This document shows, in pieces, positions 36,593 to 45,032 of a stretch of 64,000 nt of DNA. The stretch comes from Bradyrhizobium amphicarpaeae (GTDB lineage Bacteria; Pseudomonadota; Alphaproteobacteria; Rhizobiales; Xanthobacteraceae), in assembly GCF_002266435.3 (NCBI RefSeq), contig NZ_CP029426.2, positions 620,001-684,000 on the forward strand. The letters run 5' to 3'. Below the pieces are notes generated by a model. The model did not search any database and was not told where the DNA came from. It saw nothing but the letters and a program-made list of their open reading frames with translations. The position numbers and the translations under genes were made by a program. The first letter of the stretch is position 1. Each line of letters starts with the position of its first letter.

Positions 36593-37555
36593 TCAGCCCA
36601 GTTTGCGGCCGATATCGAGGAATTTCTGCCGGCGCTGCTGGCGGATCGCGGTCCCGTCCATACCCCGGAGCTCGTCGAAGGCCTTGGCGATGGCGTCGCC
36701 GGTGGTGGCGATCATGGCGGCGGGGTCGCGGTGGGCGCCGCCGACCGGCTCCTTCAAAATGCTGTCGATCACCCCGAAGCGCAGCATGTCCTGGGCGGTG
36801 ATCTTCATGTTGTTGGCGGCTTCCTGCGCCTTGGTGCCGTCGCGCCACAGGATCGAGGACGCCGCTTCCGGTGAGATCACGCTGTAGATCGCGTGCTCCA
36901 GCATCAAGACCTTGTTGGCGGTGGTGATGGCGATGGCGCCGCCCGACATGCCTTCGCCGGTGATGATGGCGACGTTCGGCACGGTCAGCGCCATGCAGGC
37001 ATCGGTCGAGCGCGCGATGGCTTCGGCCTGGCCGCGTTCCTCGGCGCCGATGCCGGGATAGGCGCCGGCGGAATCGGCCAGCGACAGCACGGGCAGGCCG
37101 AAGCGCTCGGCCATCTCCATCAGCCGCACGCATTTGCGGTAGCCTTCCGGCCGCGCCATGCCAAAATTGTGCTTGATGCGGCTCTCGGTGGAATCGCCCT
37201 TTTCCTGGCCCATCACGCAAATCGCTTCGCCGCGGAAGCGGCCGAAGCCGGCGACCAGCGCCTCGTCCTCGCCGAACTTGCGGTCGCCCGCGAGCGGCGT
37301 GAACTCGGTGATCAGCCCTTTGATGAAATCGTTGAAATGCGGTCGCTGCGGATGCCGCGCGACCAGCGTCTTCTGCCACGGCGTCAGGTTCTGATAAAGG
37401 TCGGCCAGCGCCTGCGCCGCCTTGTCCTCGATCCGCCCGATCTCGTCGGCGATGTCGGTCCCGGAGGCCGCAAGCGTCCTCAGCTCGTCGAGCTTGGAGT
37501 CGAGCTCGGCGACGGGCTTTTCGAAGTCGAGATAGCTGCGCATCTGGTCTTGCAT
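36593..37555 (-). CDS. accA: Acetyl-CoA carboxylase carboxyltransferase subunit alpha
   Basis: 320 residues from the ATG at 37555 (a TTG directly before it is less likely). With AccD it transfers the carboxyl group from biotin-carrier protein to acetyl-CoA, the first step of fatty acid synthesis. Family features: the N-terminal YLDFEKPVAELDSKLDELR, GQEKGDSTESRIKHNFGMARPEGYRKCVRLMEMAERFGLPVLSLADSAGAYPGIGAEERGQAEAIARS, and GEGMSGGAIAITTANKVLMLEHAIYSVISPEAASSILWRD. The length is normal. Confidence 0.97.
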   Translation of the reverse strand: MQDQMRSYLDFEKPVAELDSKLDELRTLAASGTDIADEIGRIEDKAAQALADLYQNLTPWQKTLVARHPQRPHFNDFIKGLITEFTPLAGDRKFGEDEALVAGFGRFRGEAICVMGQEKGDSTESRIKHNFGMARPEGYRKCVRLMEMAERFGLPVLSLADSAGAYPGIGAEERGQAEAIARSTDACMALTVPNVAIITGEGMSGGAIAITTANKVLMLEHAIYSVISPEAASSILWRDGTKAQEAANNMKITAQDMLRFGVIDSILKEPVGGAHRDPAAMIATTGDAIAKAFDELRGMDGTAIRQQRRQKFLDIGRKLG

Positions 37556-37741
37556 CAACTCAATATAGGGAGGACGGGGCGAGGCGGCGAAGCGGATTTA
37601 GACAGGCGGCAAGAAGTGTAGCTTCTTCAATGAGTTGACCTGTGTGCTCATGAGCCAGCCCATCAAATCATGCGAAGGCACCGGCTCTTTCTGCGGAGAT
37701 GTGGCCGAAGTCAAGGCGGTTTCGGCCGAGGTCGAAAGCTT

Positions 37742-37825
37742 GTAGCCCGGATGAGCGAAGCGATATCCGGGGCGGGTCGCGCCTCGGGCACCAATCCCGG
37801 ATGTCGCTGCGCTCATCCGGGCTAC
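37742..37825. repeat. Palindromic repeat, GTAGCCCGGATGAGCG type, copy 2
   Basis: Arms GTAGCCCGGATGAGCG and CGCTCATCCGGGCTAC are perfectly complementary over 16 bases. It matches 32671-32746. It lies between xerD and accA. Confidence 0.8.
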
Positions 37826-37833
37826 GGCAGCAA

Positions 37834-38793
37834 CTACTTCTCCGCCAGCGGGTGCAGGTCGCGCACCAGGCTCTTCAGCCGCTCTTCGACCACGTGGGTA
37901 TAGATCTGCGTCGTCGAAATGTCGGTGTGGCCGAGCAGGGTCTGCACGATGCGCAGATCGGCACCATTGTGCAGGAGGTGGCTGGCAAAGGCGTGGCGCA
38001 GCACGTGCGGGGAGACCAGCCGGGCCTGCAGCCCCGAGGCGACCGCGAGCTCCTTGAGGTCGCGGGCAAAATGCTGCCGCGTCAGATGCCCGCTCTCGCC
38101 GAACGAGGGGAATAGCCATTTCGAGGCGGCGAGGCTGTCTTTCTTCTTCTCCGCCTTCGCGCTGTCCGTCGCCGCGAGATAATCCGCCATCGCCTGCCGC
38201 GAGGCCTCGTTGAGCGGCACCAGCCGCTCCTTGTTGCCCTTGCCGCGCACCACGATCATGCGCGCGTCGCGCTTGGCCGCCGTGCGCGGCAGCGCCACCA
38301 GCTCGGAGACGCGCAGGCCCGTGGCGTAGAGCACCTCGAGCAGGCAGTAGAGCCTTAAAGACCGCAGCCGCTTCGACGGCGAGGCATCCTCCGCCTCGCT
38401 CAATTCCTTGGCGCGTGTCAGCATGCGATCGACATCGGCAATCGACAGCACCTTCGGCAGGCCGCGGCCGCGCTTGGGGCCGGACAGGATCGCGGCGGGA
38501 TCCTCGGCCCGGATGCGTTCGTTAAGGAGGAAGCGGTAGAGATGCCGCATCGCCGACAGCCGCCGCGCGACGCTGGTGGATTTGAAGCCGCGGCTGTCGA
38601 GATCGGCGAGATAGTCGCGCAGCGTCTGCGTCTCGGCGTCGGCAAAGCTGTGCCCGACGCGGGTCAAGAACTCCGAGAAATCGGTGAGGTCGCGGCGATA
38701 GGCGTCGAGCGTATTGGGCCCGGCGCCCTGTTCCGCCGCGAGCATGTCGAGGAACAGGCCGGTCAGCTTGGCATCTGAGGGCGGGTTGCGCAT
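37834..38793 (-). CDS. xerD: Site-specific tyrosine recombinase XerD
   Basis: 319 residues from the ATG at 38793; the frame is open upstream over the antisense of aroK but those codons are not part of the protein. An N-terminal SAM-like core-binding domain (LDMLAAEQGAGPNTLDAYRRDLTDFSEFLTRVG) is followed by the catalytic domain with R (YATGLRVSELVALP), K (VRGKGNKERLVPLN), HVLRHAFASHL, LGH and YTHV. With XerC it resolves chromosome dimers at dif. The position next to aroK/aroB is the usual chromosomal context, not a mobile element. Confidence 0.95.
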   Translation of the reverse strand: MRNPPSDAKLTGLFLDMLAAEQGAGPNTLDAYRRDLTDFSEFLTRVGHSFADAETQTLRDYLADLDSRGFKSTSVARRLSAMRHLYRFLLNERIRAEDPAAILSGPKRGRGLPKVLSIADVDRMLTRAKELSEAEDASPSKRLRSLRLYCLLEVLYATGLRVSELVALPRTAAKRDARMIVVRGKGNKERLVPLNEASRQAMADYLAATDSAKAEKKKDSLAASKWLFPSFGESGHLTRQHFARDLKELAVASGLQARLVSPHVLRHAFASHLLHNGADLRIVQTLLGHTDISTTQIYTHVVEERLKSLVRDLHPLAEK

Positions 38794-38810
38794 GCCCAGG
38801 AAGCTAGCTC

Positions 38811-38957
38811 CTATTTCTTGAGAAACTTGTCCGGCGGAATCGTCACCGTCATTTCCCGCGACTTGGGACTGACGAAATTGGCCAGTGCGAAGACCACGCC
38901 ATAGACGATGCCGGCGATCACGGCGACGACCGTCAGGAAGCGGAACAGGCTGGGCAT
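38811..38957 (-). CDS. 48-residue single-span membrane peptide between xerD and aroK
   Basis: ATG at 38957, stop TAG at 38811-38813, 48 codons. The N terminus MPSLFRFLTVVAVIAGIVYGVVFALANFV is one membrane helix, followed by the basic tail SPKSREMTVTIPPDKFLKK. Similar short proteins occur at the same place in related genomes as I recall. It is 17 bases upstream of xerD on the same strand, so likely cotranscribed. Function unknown. Confidence 0.65.
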   Translation of the reverse strand: MPSLFRFLTVVAVIAGIVYGVVFALANFVSPKSREMTVTIPPDKFLKK

Positions 38958-39103
38958 CGGTCTGGGGTCCGGCTGGCAAATTAACCAATGAAATCATCCA
39001 ACATGTTCGCCGTTTCGTGGCAAGAGTCCTCTGGCGAGGGCCCCAAGGGGGTCGTATAGGTGGCCAAAGCGTGCCGTCTTTGGCGGCAGATCGAGCGAGA
39101 TTC

Positions 39104-39727
39104 ATGTCCGACGCCGCCGTGCCGATGCCAGCTTCGCTAGAGACCGACATCCTGTCGGCGCTCGGGGCGCGCTCGATCGTGCTCATCGGTATGATGGGGG
39201 TGGGCAAATCCACGATCGGCCGCCGTTTGGCTCTCAGGCTCAGGCTGCCCTTCGTCGATGCCGACACCGAGATCGAGACCTCGGCCCAGATGACCATCCC
39301 GGAGATCTTCGAGCGCCACGGCGAGCCGTATTTCCGTGACGGCGAGGCGCGGGTGATCGCGCGGCTGCTCGACGGCGGGCCGGTGGTGCTGGCGACCGGC
39401 GGCGGCGCCTTCATGCGCGAGGAGACGCGCGCGCGCATCGCCGCGAAGGCGGTGTCGGTCTGGCTCAGGGCGGACCACGACGTCATCATGCGCCGCGTGC
39501 GGCGCCGTGCCGACCGCCCGCTGCTCCAGACCGCCGATCCCGAAGGGACGGTGACGCGCCTCCTCACCGAGCGCGAGCCGGTCTACGCCCATGCCGACCT
39601 CACCATCGCCTCGCGCGACGTGCCGCACGACAAAATCGTCGATGAGACCATCGAGGCGCTGCGCGCGCATCTCTGTGGTGAGCAAGCCGCCCCACCACCT
39701 GCCGACGTTGTGAGTGCGTCAAGATGA
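39104..39727 (+). CDS. aroK: Shikimate kinase
   Basis: 207 residues from the ATG at 39104. Walker A GMMGVGKSTIGRRLA, shikimate-binding DADTEIE, the Walker-B-like motif VVLATGGGAFMREE, and the lid RRRADRPLL. It phosphorylates shikimate in aromatic amino acid synthesis. It overlaps aroB by 4 bases (ATGA), the classical aroK-aroB pair. Confidence 0.95.
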   Translation: MSDAAVPMPASLETDILSALGARSIVLIGMMGVGKSTIGRRLALRLRLPFVDADTEIETSAQMTIPEIFERHGEPYFRDGEARVIARLLDGGPVVLATGGGAFMREETRARIAAKAVSVWLRADHDVIMRRVRRRADRPLLQTADPEGTVTRLLTEREPVYAHADLTIASRDVPHDKIVDETIEALRAHLCGEQAAPPPADVVSASR

Positions 39728-40872
39728 CTGCGCCGTTGAAACATTCCGATCCCGTCAATGTCGAGGTCGCGCTGGGGAATCGCGCCTATGACATCGTCAT
39801 CGGCCGCGGCGTGCTGGCCTCGCTCGGCGAACGGGTCGCGGCCTTGCGTCCCGGCGTGCGCACGGCGATCGTGACGGATCGCACCGTGGCGAAATACTGG
39901 CTGGAGCCCGCGGAAGCTTCGCTCGCCGCCAGCGGCATCCCGACCTCGCGCATCGTGGTCGAGGAAGGCGAGATCTCCAAGACCTATGCGGGCCTGGAGA
40001 GGGTCAGCGAGGCCCTGATATCGGCCAGGATCGAGCGCAACGATCTTGTCATCGCGCTCGGTGGCGGCGTGGTCGGCGATCTCGCCGGCTTTGCCGCTGC
40101 GATCCTGCGCCGCGGCGTCGATTTCGTGCAGGTGCCGACCTCGCTGCTGGCGCAGGTCGATTCATCCGTCGGCGGCAAGACCGGCATCAACTCGCCGCAG
40201 GGCAAGAACCTGTTGGGGGCCTTCCACCAGCCGGTGCTGGTCATTGCCGATACCGCCGTGCTCGACACGCTGTCGCCGCGCCAGTTCCGCGCCGGCTATG
40301 CCGAGGTCGCCAAATACGGCGTGCTCGGCGACGAGGCCTTCTTCAGCTGGTTGGAGACGAACCATTCCGACATCGTCAGGGGCGGCTCGGCGCGCGAGCA
40401 TGCGATCGCGACGTCCTGCCGCGCCAAGGCCGGTGTCGTCTCGCGCGACGAGCGCGAGACCGGCGAGCGCGCACTGCTCAATCTCGGCCACACCTTCGGT
40501 CACGCGCTGGAAGCCGCGACCGGGTTCTCCGACCGCCTCTTCCACGGCGAGGGCGTCGCGATCGGCATGACGCTGGCCGCGCAGTTCTCGGCCAGACTCG
40601 GCATGATCGGCGAAGCCGAGGCGTCGCGCGTCGAACGTCACCTCATCGAGGCCGGCCTGCCGACGCGCCTGCAGGATATCGCGGGCTTCGCGCAGGAGGG
40701 GCTTGCCGATGCCGACGCGCTGATGACGCTGATGGCGCAGGACAAGAAGGTCACGCGCGGCAAGCTCACCTTCATCCTGCTGGAGGCGGTGGGGCGTGCG
40801 GTGATCGCGAAGGATGTCGAGCCGACCCCGGTGCGTGATTTCCTGAAAGAGAAGCTTGCGCAGAAGGCGTGA
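39724..40872 (+). CDS. aroB: 3-dehydroquinate synthase
   Basis: 382 residues. Converts DAHP to 3-dehydroquinate, using NAD and a divalent metal. NAD-binding GGGVVGDLAGFAAA, substrate loop VPTSLLAQVDSSVGGKTGIN, the metal ligand region LNLGHTFGHALEAATGFSDRLFHGEGVAIGM are all present. Translationally coupled to aroK. The CorC-like gene begins 29 bases later, likely in the same transcript. Confidence 0.97.
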   Translation: MTAPLKHSDPVNVEVALGNRAYDIVIGRGVLASLGERVAALRPGVRTAIVTDRTVAKYWLEPAEASLAASGIPTSRIVVEEGEISKTYAGLERVSEALISARIERNDLVIALGGGVVGDLAGFAAAILRRGVDFVQVPTSLLAQVDSSVGGKTGINSPQGKNLLGAFHQPVLVIADTAVLDTLSPRQFRAGYAEVAKYGVLGDEAFFSWLETNHSDIVRGGSAREHAIATSCRAKAGVVSRDERETGERALLNLGHTFGHALEAATGFSDRLFHGEGVAIGMTLAAQFSARLGMIGEAEASRVERHLIEAGLPTRLQDIAGFAQEGLADADALMTLMAQDKKVTRGKLTFILLEAVGRAVIAKDVEPTPVRDFLKEKLAQKA

Positions 40873-40901
40873 CACGCGGCTGAATTTCTTTTGAGTGATG
40901 C

Positions 40902-42206
40902 ATGGACTGGCTCGGATTCACCATCGTTATTCTCTGCCTGCTCGTCTCCGGCTTCTTCGCCGCGAGCGAGACCGCGCTGACCGGCGCCTCGCGCGCCAGC
41001 ATGCTCCGCCTGTCCAAGCAGGGTAATCGCGACGCCGACGTCGTCTCGGATCTGCTCGACATGCGCGAGCGCCTGATCGGGGCGCTGCTGCTCGGCAACA
41101 ACATCGCCAATATCAGCGCGTCCGCGCTTGCGACCTCGATCTTCACGGCCTGGTTCGGCGATGTCGGCGTGCTCTATGCGACCGGGTTGATGACCGCGCT
41201 GGTCGTGATCTTCGCGGAGGTATTGCCCAAGACCATCGCCATCAACGCGCCCGACCGGATGGCGCTCGCGGTCGCGCGCCCGATGCGGCTGACCATGTAT
41301 GTGCTGGGTCCGCTGCTCAAGATCGTCGAGGTCATCGTGCGCCTGCTGCTGCGCCTGTTTGGCCTCGCCGGCGAGCACCAGGCGATCCTGTCGCCGACCG
41401 AGCGCCTGCGCGGCGCGGTCGACCTGCTGCACCACGAGGGCAAGTTCGAGAAGCAGGACCGCGACATGCTCGGCGGCCTTTTGGACCTGCGCGAGCTCCA
41501 GGTTTCCGACGTCATGATCCATCGCACCGAGATGATGATGATCAACGCCGATTTGCCGCCGGAAGAGCTGGTGCGCGAGGTGCTGGCGACCGAATACACC
41601 CGCATTCCGCTATGGCGCGAGAAGCCCGAGAACATCATCGGCGTGCTCCACGCCAAGGACCTGCTGCGCGCGATCCGTGCCGCCGATGGCGACACCTCGC
41701 GCATCGACGTCTCCACCATCGCGCTGCCGCCCTGGTTCGTGCCGGAGATGCGGCCGGTGTCCGAGCAGCTCAAGGCGTTCCGCCGGCGCAAGACGCATTT
41801 TGCACTGGTCGTCGACGAGTACGGCGAAGTCGAAGGCCTGGTGACGCTGGAAGACATCCTGGAGGAGATCGTCGGCGACATCTCCGACGAGCACGACGTC
41901 GTGGTCGCGGGCGTGCGGGCCCAGCCGGACGGCTCGGTCGTGGTCGACGGCTCGGTGCCGATCCGCGACCTCAACCGCGCCATGGACTGGCATCTGCCCG
42001 ATGAAGAGGCAACCACGGTGGCCGGACTCGTCATCCACGAGGCGCGCTCGATCCCCGACCGCGGCCAGAGTTTCACCTTCCACGGCTTCCGCTTCCGCGT
42101 CCTGCGCCGCGAGCGCAACCGCATCACCGCGCTCCGTATTTCACCGGTGCCGCGCGAAGCAGAGCTGGAAGGGGCCAAGCCGAGACGGGCGGGGACGTCG
42201 TTCTAG
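40902..42206 (+). CDS. CorC/HlyC-type CNNM transporter-associated protein with CBS domains
   Basis: 434 residues. An N-terminal DUF21/CNNM membrane domain of about four helices (SGFFAASETALTGASRASMLRL; TGLMTALVVIFAEVLPKTIAINAPDRMAL) is followed by two CBS domains (about 210-330, VSDVMIHRTEMMMINADLP and FALVVDEYGEVEGLVTLEDILEEIVGDISDEHD) and a C-terminal CorC_HlyC transporter-associated domain. Such proteins are linked to magnesium and cobalt efflux or sensing. Downstream of aroB at 29 bases. Confidence 0.9.
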   Translation: MDWLGFTIVILCLLVSGFFAASETALTGASRASMLRLSKQGNRDADVVSDLLDMRERLIGALLLGNNIANISASALATSIFTAWFGDVGVLYATGLMTALVVIFAEVLPKTIAINAPDRMALAVARPMRLTMYVLGPLLKIVEVIVRLLLRLFGLAGEHQAILSPTERLRGAVDLLHHEGKFEKQDRDMLGGLLDLRELQVSDVMIHRTEMMMINADLPPEELVREVLATEYTRIPLWREKPENIIGVLHAKDLLRAIRAADGDTSRIDVSTIALPPWFVPEMRPVSEQLKAFRRRKTHFALVVDEYGEVEGLVTLEDILEEIVGDISDEHDVVVAGVRAQPDGSVVVDGSVPIRDLNRAMDWHLPDEEATTVAGLVIHEARSIPDRGQSFTFHGFRFRVLRRERNRITALRISPVPREAELEGAKPRRAGTSF

Positions 42207-42211
42207 TTCTC

Positions 42212-42240
42212 TTACCCTCCCCTGGAGGGGGAGGGTAAAG
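42212..42240. repeat. Hairpin CTTACCCTCCCC/GGGGAGGGTAA
   Basis: A short perfect hairpin between the convergent CorC-like and bolA genes, similar to 54641-54669. It is likely to end transcription in both directions. Confidence 0.6.
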
Positions 42241-42244
42241 CGTA

Positions 42245-42523
42245 TCAACCTTCCCCCGGCGCCTTGGCCTGAATCGCCAGCGCGTGCACGCTGCCTGCCA
42301 GTTCCGCAGCCAGCGCCGAATTTATCATCCGGTGTCGGTCGACCCGGCTCTTCCCTTTGAAGGCATCGGATACAATATAGACACGGAAGTGCGTCTCACC
42401 GCCCGGCCGATGGCCGGAATGGCCCTCATGCAAAAGTGACTCGTCGACGACTTGCAGGCTTTCCGGCGTGAAAGCTTCCTGCAACTTGTTGCTGATAGTG
42501 TCTTTCATAACCATGAGTGCCAT
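42245..42523 (-). CDS. BolA family protein
   Basis: 92 residues from the ATG at 42523 (weak AGG upstream); an internal ATG at 42508 gives 87 residues. BolA fold with HSGHRPGGETHFRVYIVSDAFKGKSRVDRHRMINSALAAELAGSVHALAIQAKAP, including the conserved His in the loop and the helix-turn-helix-like RVDRHRMI. BolA proteins work with monothiol glutaredoxins in iron-sulfur handling and affect morphology. Confidence 0.92.
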   Translation of the reverse strand: MALMVMKDTISNKLQEAFTPESLQVVDESLLHEGHSGHRPGGETHFRVYIVSDAFKGKSRVDRHRMINSALAAELAGSVHALAIQAKAPGEG

Positions 42524-42672
42524 TAAAACCTGCGCAAGGGCCCCGTCAATTGCGTAGGCCGCCCTTGACGGCCGTACTTCAAAGACGCCGAAGTGAAACT
42601 TCGGCTACCCGTGGTCAGCTAATTGCAATGTCAAGACTTGAAGGTTTTTGCATTGCGTAGTCAAAGTCAGCC

Positions 42673-43308
42673 ATGCCGATCGATTCATCGAAGTTCTTCG
42701 ACTCCATCCGCGTCAAGCCGCGGGGCAAGCAGCCGGAAGTGAAGCCGCGCGACACCGCGGTAGGCTGCGAATGGGCCGGATGCCAGAACAAGGGCGCGCA
42801 TCGTGCCCCGAAGGGCCGCGAGAACCAGCGCGAGTACTGGCACTTCTGCCTGAACCACGTGCGCGAATACAACCAGAACTACAATTTCTTCTCCGGCATG
42901 AATGCCGATGCGGTCGCGCGCTACCAGAAGGACGCGCTGACCGGCCACCGTCCGACCTGGAAGATGGGCGCCAATGGCGGCGTCAAGAAGGGCGCGGAAG
43001 CCGAGATCGATGGTGCCTTCGATCCGTTCAGCATGTTCCAGGAGCTCAACGGCCGCACCGGCTGGCGCAAGGGCCCCGAAGCGGAGCCCAAGGCCGAAAC
43101 GCGCAAGGTGATGAACGCCGAGCGCAAGGCGCTCCAGGTCATGGGCCTCGGCCCCAGCGCTACGCTCGCCGACGTCAAGACCAAGTACAAGGCGCTGGTG
43201 AAGCAGCACCACCCCGACGCCAATGGCGGCGACCGCTCCACCGAGGATCGCCTGATCGAGATCATCAAGGCGTACAATTATCTGAAGACGGTGGTGCGGG
43301 AGGCGTAG
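42673..43308 (+). CDS. J-domain (DnaJ-like) protein
   Basis: 211 residues. The J domain is at the C terminus (about 145-205: VMGLGPSATLADVKTKYKALVKQHHPDANGGDRSTEDRLIEIIKAYNYL) with the HPD motif, so it can stimulate a DnaK-type ATPase. The N-terminal part has a conserved Cys/His cluster (CEWAGCQNKGAHRAPKG ... FCLNHVREYNQNYNFF) that may bind zinc. This C-terminal-J arrangement is common in alphaproteobacteria next to bolA. Confidence 0.88.
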   Translation: MPIDSSKFFDSIRVKPRGKQPEVKPRDTAVGCEWAGCQNKGAHRAPKGRENQREYWHFCLNHVREYNQNYNFFSGMNADAVARYQKDALTGHRPTWKMGANGGVKKGAEAEIDGAFDPFSMFQELNGRTGWRKGPEAEPKAETRKVMNAERKALQVMGLGPSATLADVKTKYKALVKQHHPDANGGDRSTEDRLIEIIKAYNYLKTVVREA

Positions 43309-43365
43309 AGCCTCGCCGCGCGCTTGTTGATGCCGCCCGCTGGTGAGCGGACGGCACCGTCAATG

Positions 43366-43602
43366 TTACCTGCCCCGGCAAACGCGAACCCGCTTGACGA
43401 CGCGGCGTCCATGATAGCCGCGCGTGACGACGGTGCGTACGGTGCAGACCCTTCGCGGAGCGTAATGATAGCGTGCGTTCGCGACGTCCCCGGAAACCGT
43501 TGCGCTGGGGATAGGGTGAGCCGGCAGCGCATTGGCTGGTGCCGCGAGTGAGGAGAGAGCGAGCAGCGTTCCCGCAGCGAGGGCGCAAGTGAGCTTCTTC
43601 AT
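43366..43602 (-). CDS. Small secreted basic protein
   Basis: 78 residues from the ATG at 43602, chosen because AAGGA lies six bases upstream; the ATG at 43608 has no such spacing. A Sec signal peptide (MKKLTCALAAGTLLALSSLAAPANA) precedes about 50 residues rich in Arg/Val/Tyr (YHYAPRRVCTVRTVVTRGYHGRRVVKRVRVCRGR) with two cysteines. Function unknown; such short basic exported proteins are frequent in Bradyrhizobium. Confidence 0.65.
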   Translation of the reverse strand: MKKLTCALAAGTLLALSSLAAPANALPAHPIPSATVSGDVANARYHYAPRRVCTVRTVVTRGYHGRRVVKRVRVCRGR

Positions 43603-43736
43603 TATCATTCCTTTTCTTGTTCACCCCTGAAGAGTTTTATTGGGGCAAGCATGAATGCACCGAGAGCCTCCATGTTCCAGTTCGCCGATAAGTACTTTCG
43701 TCGCATCGGTTGCGGTGCCTCCACAACAACGGTCTC

Positions 43737-43828
43737 GTAGCGTGGGCAATGCGGACGCGTGCCCACGCATTCCTTGCGATCGAGAGCGATGGTGGGCACG
43801 GCGCGAGTGCCCCCTTGCCGGCCCTACG
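43737..43828. repeat. Palindromic repeat, CGTAG-GTGGGCA type, copy 2
   Basis: Related to 36481-36573: outer CGTAG...CTACG and inner GTGGGCA/TGCCCAC arms, more diverged. It lies between the small secreted protein and the citrate-synthase-like gene. Confidence 0.6.
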
Positions 43829-43856
43829 ATTTACGGATTCGCGGAGACATCCGCTC

Positions 43857-44951
43857 TCAAGCTTCCGGCATCGCGCCCACGTAGGACGAACTCGGCCTGA
43901 TCAGCCGTCCGGTCCGCTGCTGCTCGCGTGCATGCGCGGTCCAGCCTGCGGCGCGTGCCACCGCAAAGATCGGCGTGAACGCCTGCCTTGGAATCGCCAG
44001 CGCATCGAGCAGGATCGCGGTGAAGAACTCGACATTCGTCTCCAGCGGCCGCTCTGGATTTTTCTTCCGTAGCGCGCTGCGGATATAGGCCTCGACCTCG
44101 CCGGCAAACGGCAAATCGGTGCCGTTGGACGCCAGCGCCTCGACCGCGGTCTTGAGCACGTCGGCGCGCGGATCGCGCACACGATAGACGCGATGACCAA
44201 AGCCCATCATCCGCTCGCCGCGGGCCAGCGCCGCATCGACCCAGGGCTGGATCCGCTCGCGCGAGCCGATCGCATCCAGCATTTCCAGCACCGGCTCCGG
44301 CGCGCCGCCATGCAGCGGACCCGTCAGCGCGCAATAACCCGCCGTGACCGCGGCGAACAGATCGGCTTGCGTCGAAGCCACCACGCGCGCGGTGAAGGTC
44401 GAGGCGTTCATGCCGTGGTCGCTGGCGGTGACGAGATAGGCATCGAGCGCGGCGACCTCGCGGGTTTCGGGCGTGGCGCCGCGCAGCATCCGCAAGGTGT
44501 CGGCGGCATGGCTCGCATTCGGATCGGGCGCGAGCGGCTCGAGCCCTTTGGCGCGCCGCACCAGCGCACCCGCGATCACCGGAAACGCGCCGACGATCGT
44601 CGCCTCGTGCTCCAGCCCGTTCTCCGCGCGAAGGCCGGCGACCGCCGCGCGAAACCCGTCGACGATGCCCATGCCCCGCGTCGCCGGCAGCAAGTCCGGC
44701 AGCCGCGCGAAGGCACGTTCGCGCGCCAAGCCCAGGTGTGAGCGCACATTTGCTTCGGTGAGGTTGGTCTTGCCGGCGCCGTTCCAGAGCCGGGCGGTGA
44801 CGCCCTCAAAGCTCGAGATAGCGGCCAGGCGGCCGACATGTTCGCCGGCGATGATCAGTTCGCCGCGCTCGCCATCGACATGGCTCAGGACCGTCTCGGC
44901 CGCGGGAACGCCGTCCAGCCCGATCTGGCTCTTGGTGAGGTGAATGTTCAT
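43857..44951 (-). CDS. Citrate synthase-like protein (citrate/2-methylcitrate synthase family)
   Basis: 364 residues from the ATG at 44951. Citrate synthase fold with the catalytic histidines in ASDHGMNASTFTARV and ALTGPLHGGAPEPVLEML and the late Asp/Arg region MGFGHRVYRVRDPRADVL. It is shorter than the main GltA (about 430). It probably condenses an acyl-CoA with oxaloacetate; the acyl-CoA is unknown. It is divergent from the HTH-fused citrate synthase at 45033 with only 81 bases between, so both are probably regulated together. Confidence 0.88.
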   Translation of the reverse strand: MNIHLTKSQIGLDGVPAAETVLSHVDGERGELIIAGEHVGRLAAISSFEGVTARLWNGAGKTNLTEANVRSHLGLARERAFARLPDLLPATRGMGIVDGFRAAVAGLRAENGLEHEATIVGAFPVIAGALVRRAKGLEPLAPDPNASHAADTLRMLRGATPETREVAALDAYLVTASDHGMNASTFTARVVASTQADLFAAVTAGYCALTGPLHGGAPEPVLEMLDAIGSRERIQPWVDAALARGERMMGFGHRVYRVRDPRADVLKTAVEALASNGTDLPFAGEVEAYIRSALRKKNPERPLETNVEFFTAILLDALAIPRQAFTPIFAVARAAGWTAHAREQQRTGRLIRPSSSYVGAMPEA

Positions 44952-45014
44952 GGCCCAATCTCCGTGTTGCACTGCACGGCGGAAAGGTCGGGCCTCTCGA
45001 CAGGTTGATCAATC

Positions 45015-45031
45015 TTGATTACGTAAATCAA
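45015..45031. promoter_or_regulatory. Candidate operator dyad TTGATT-N5-AATCAA
   Basis: Perfect 6-bp arms with a 5-base spacer (TTGATTACGTAAATCAA) directly before the start codon of the HTH-citrate synthase gene, in the 81-base divergent intergenic region. A second palindrome TTGATCAA is at 45005-45012. MerR- or HTH_17-type regulators bind such dyads; the fused HTH itself is the obvious candidate. Confidence 0.5.
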
Positions 45032-45032
45032 T

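Noticed and set aside
37834..38793. Tyrosine recombinase as sign of an integrated mobile element
   Set aside because: Sequence and neighbours (aroK, aroB, accA) fit chromosomal XerD; no attachment repeats or phage genes are around it.
43605..43799. A 64-codon minus-strand frame upstream of the small secreted protein
   Set aside because: It runs through a dispersed hairpin repeat (43737-43828), has no Shine-Dalgarno and no recognisable sequence.
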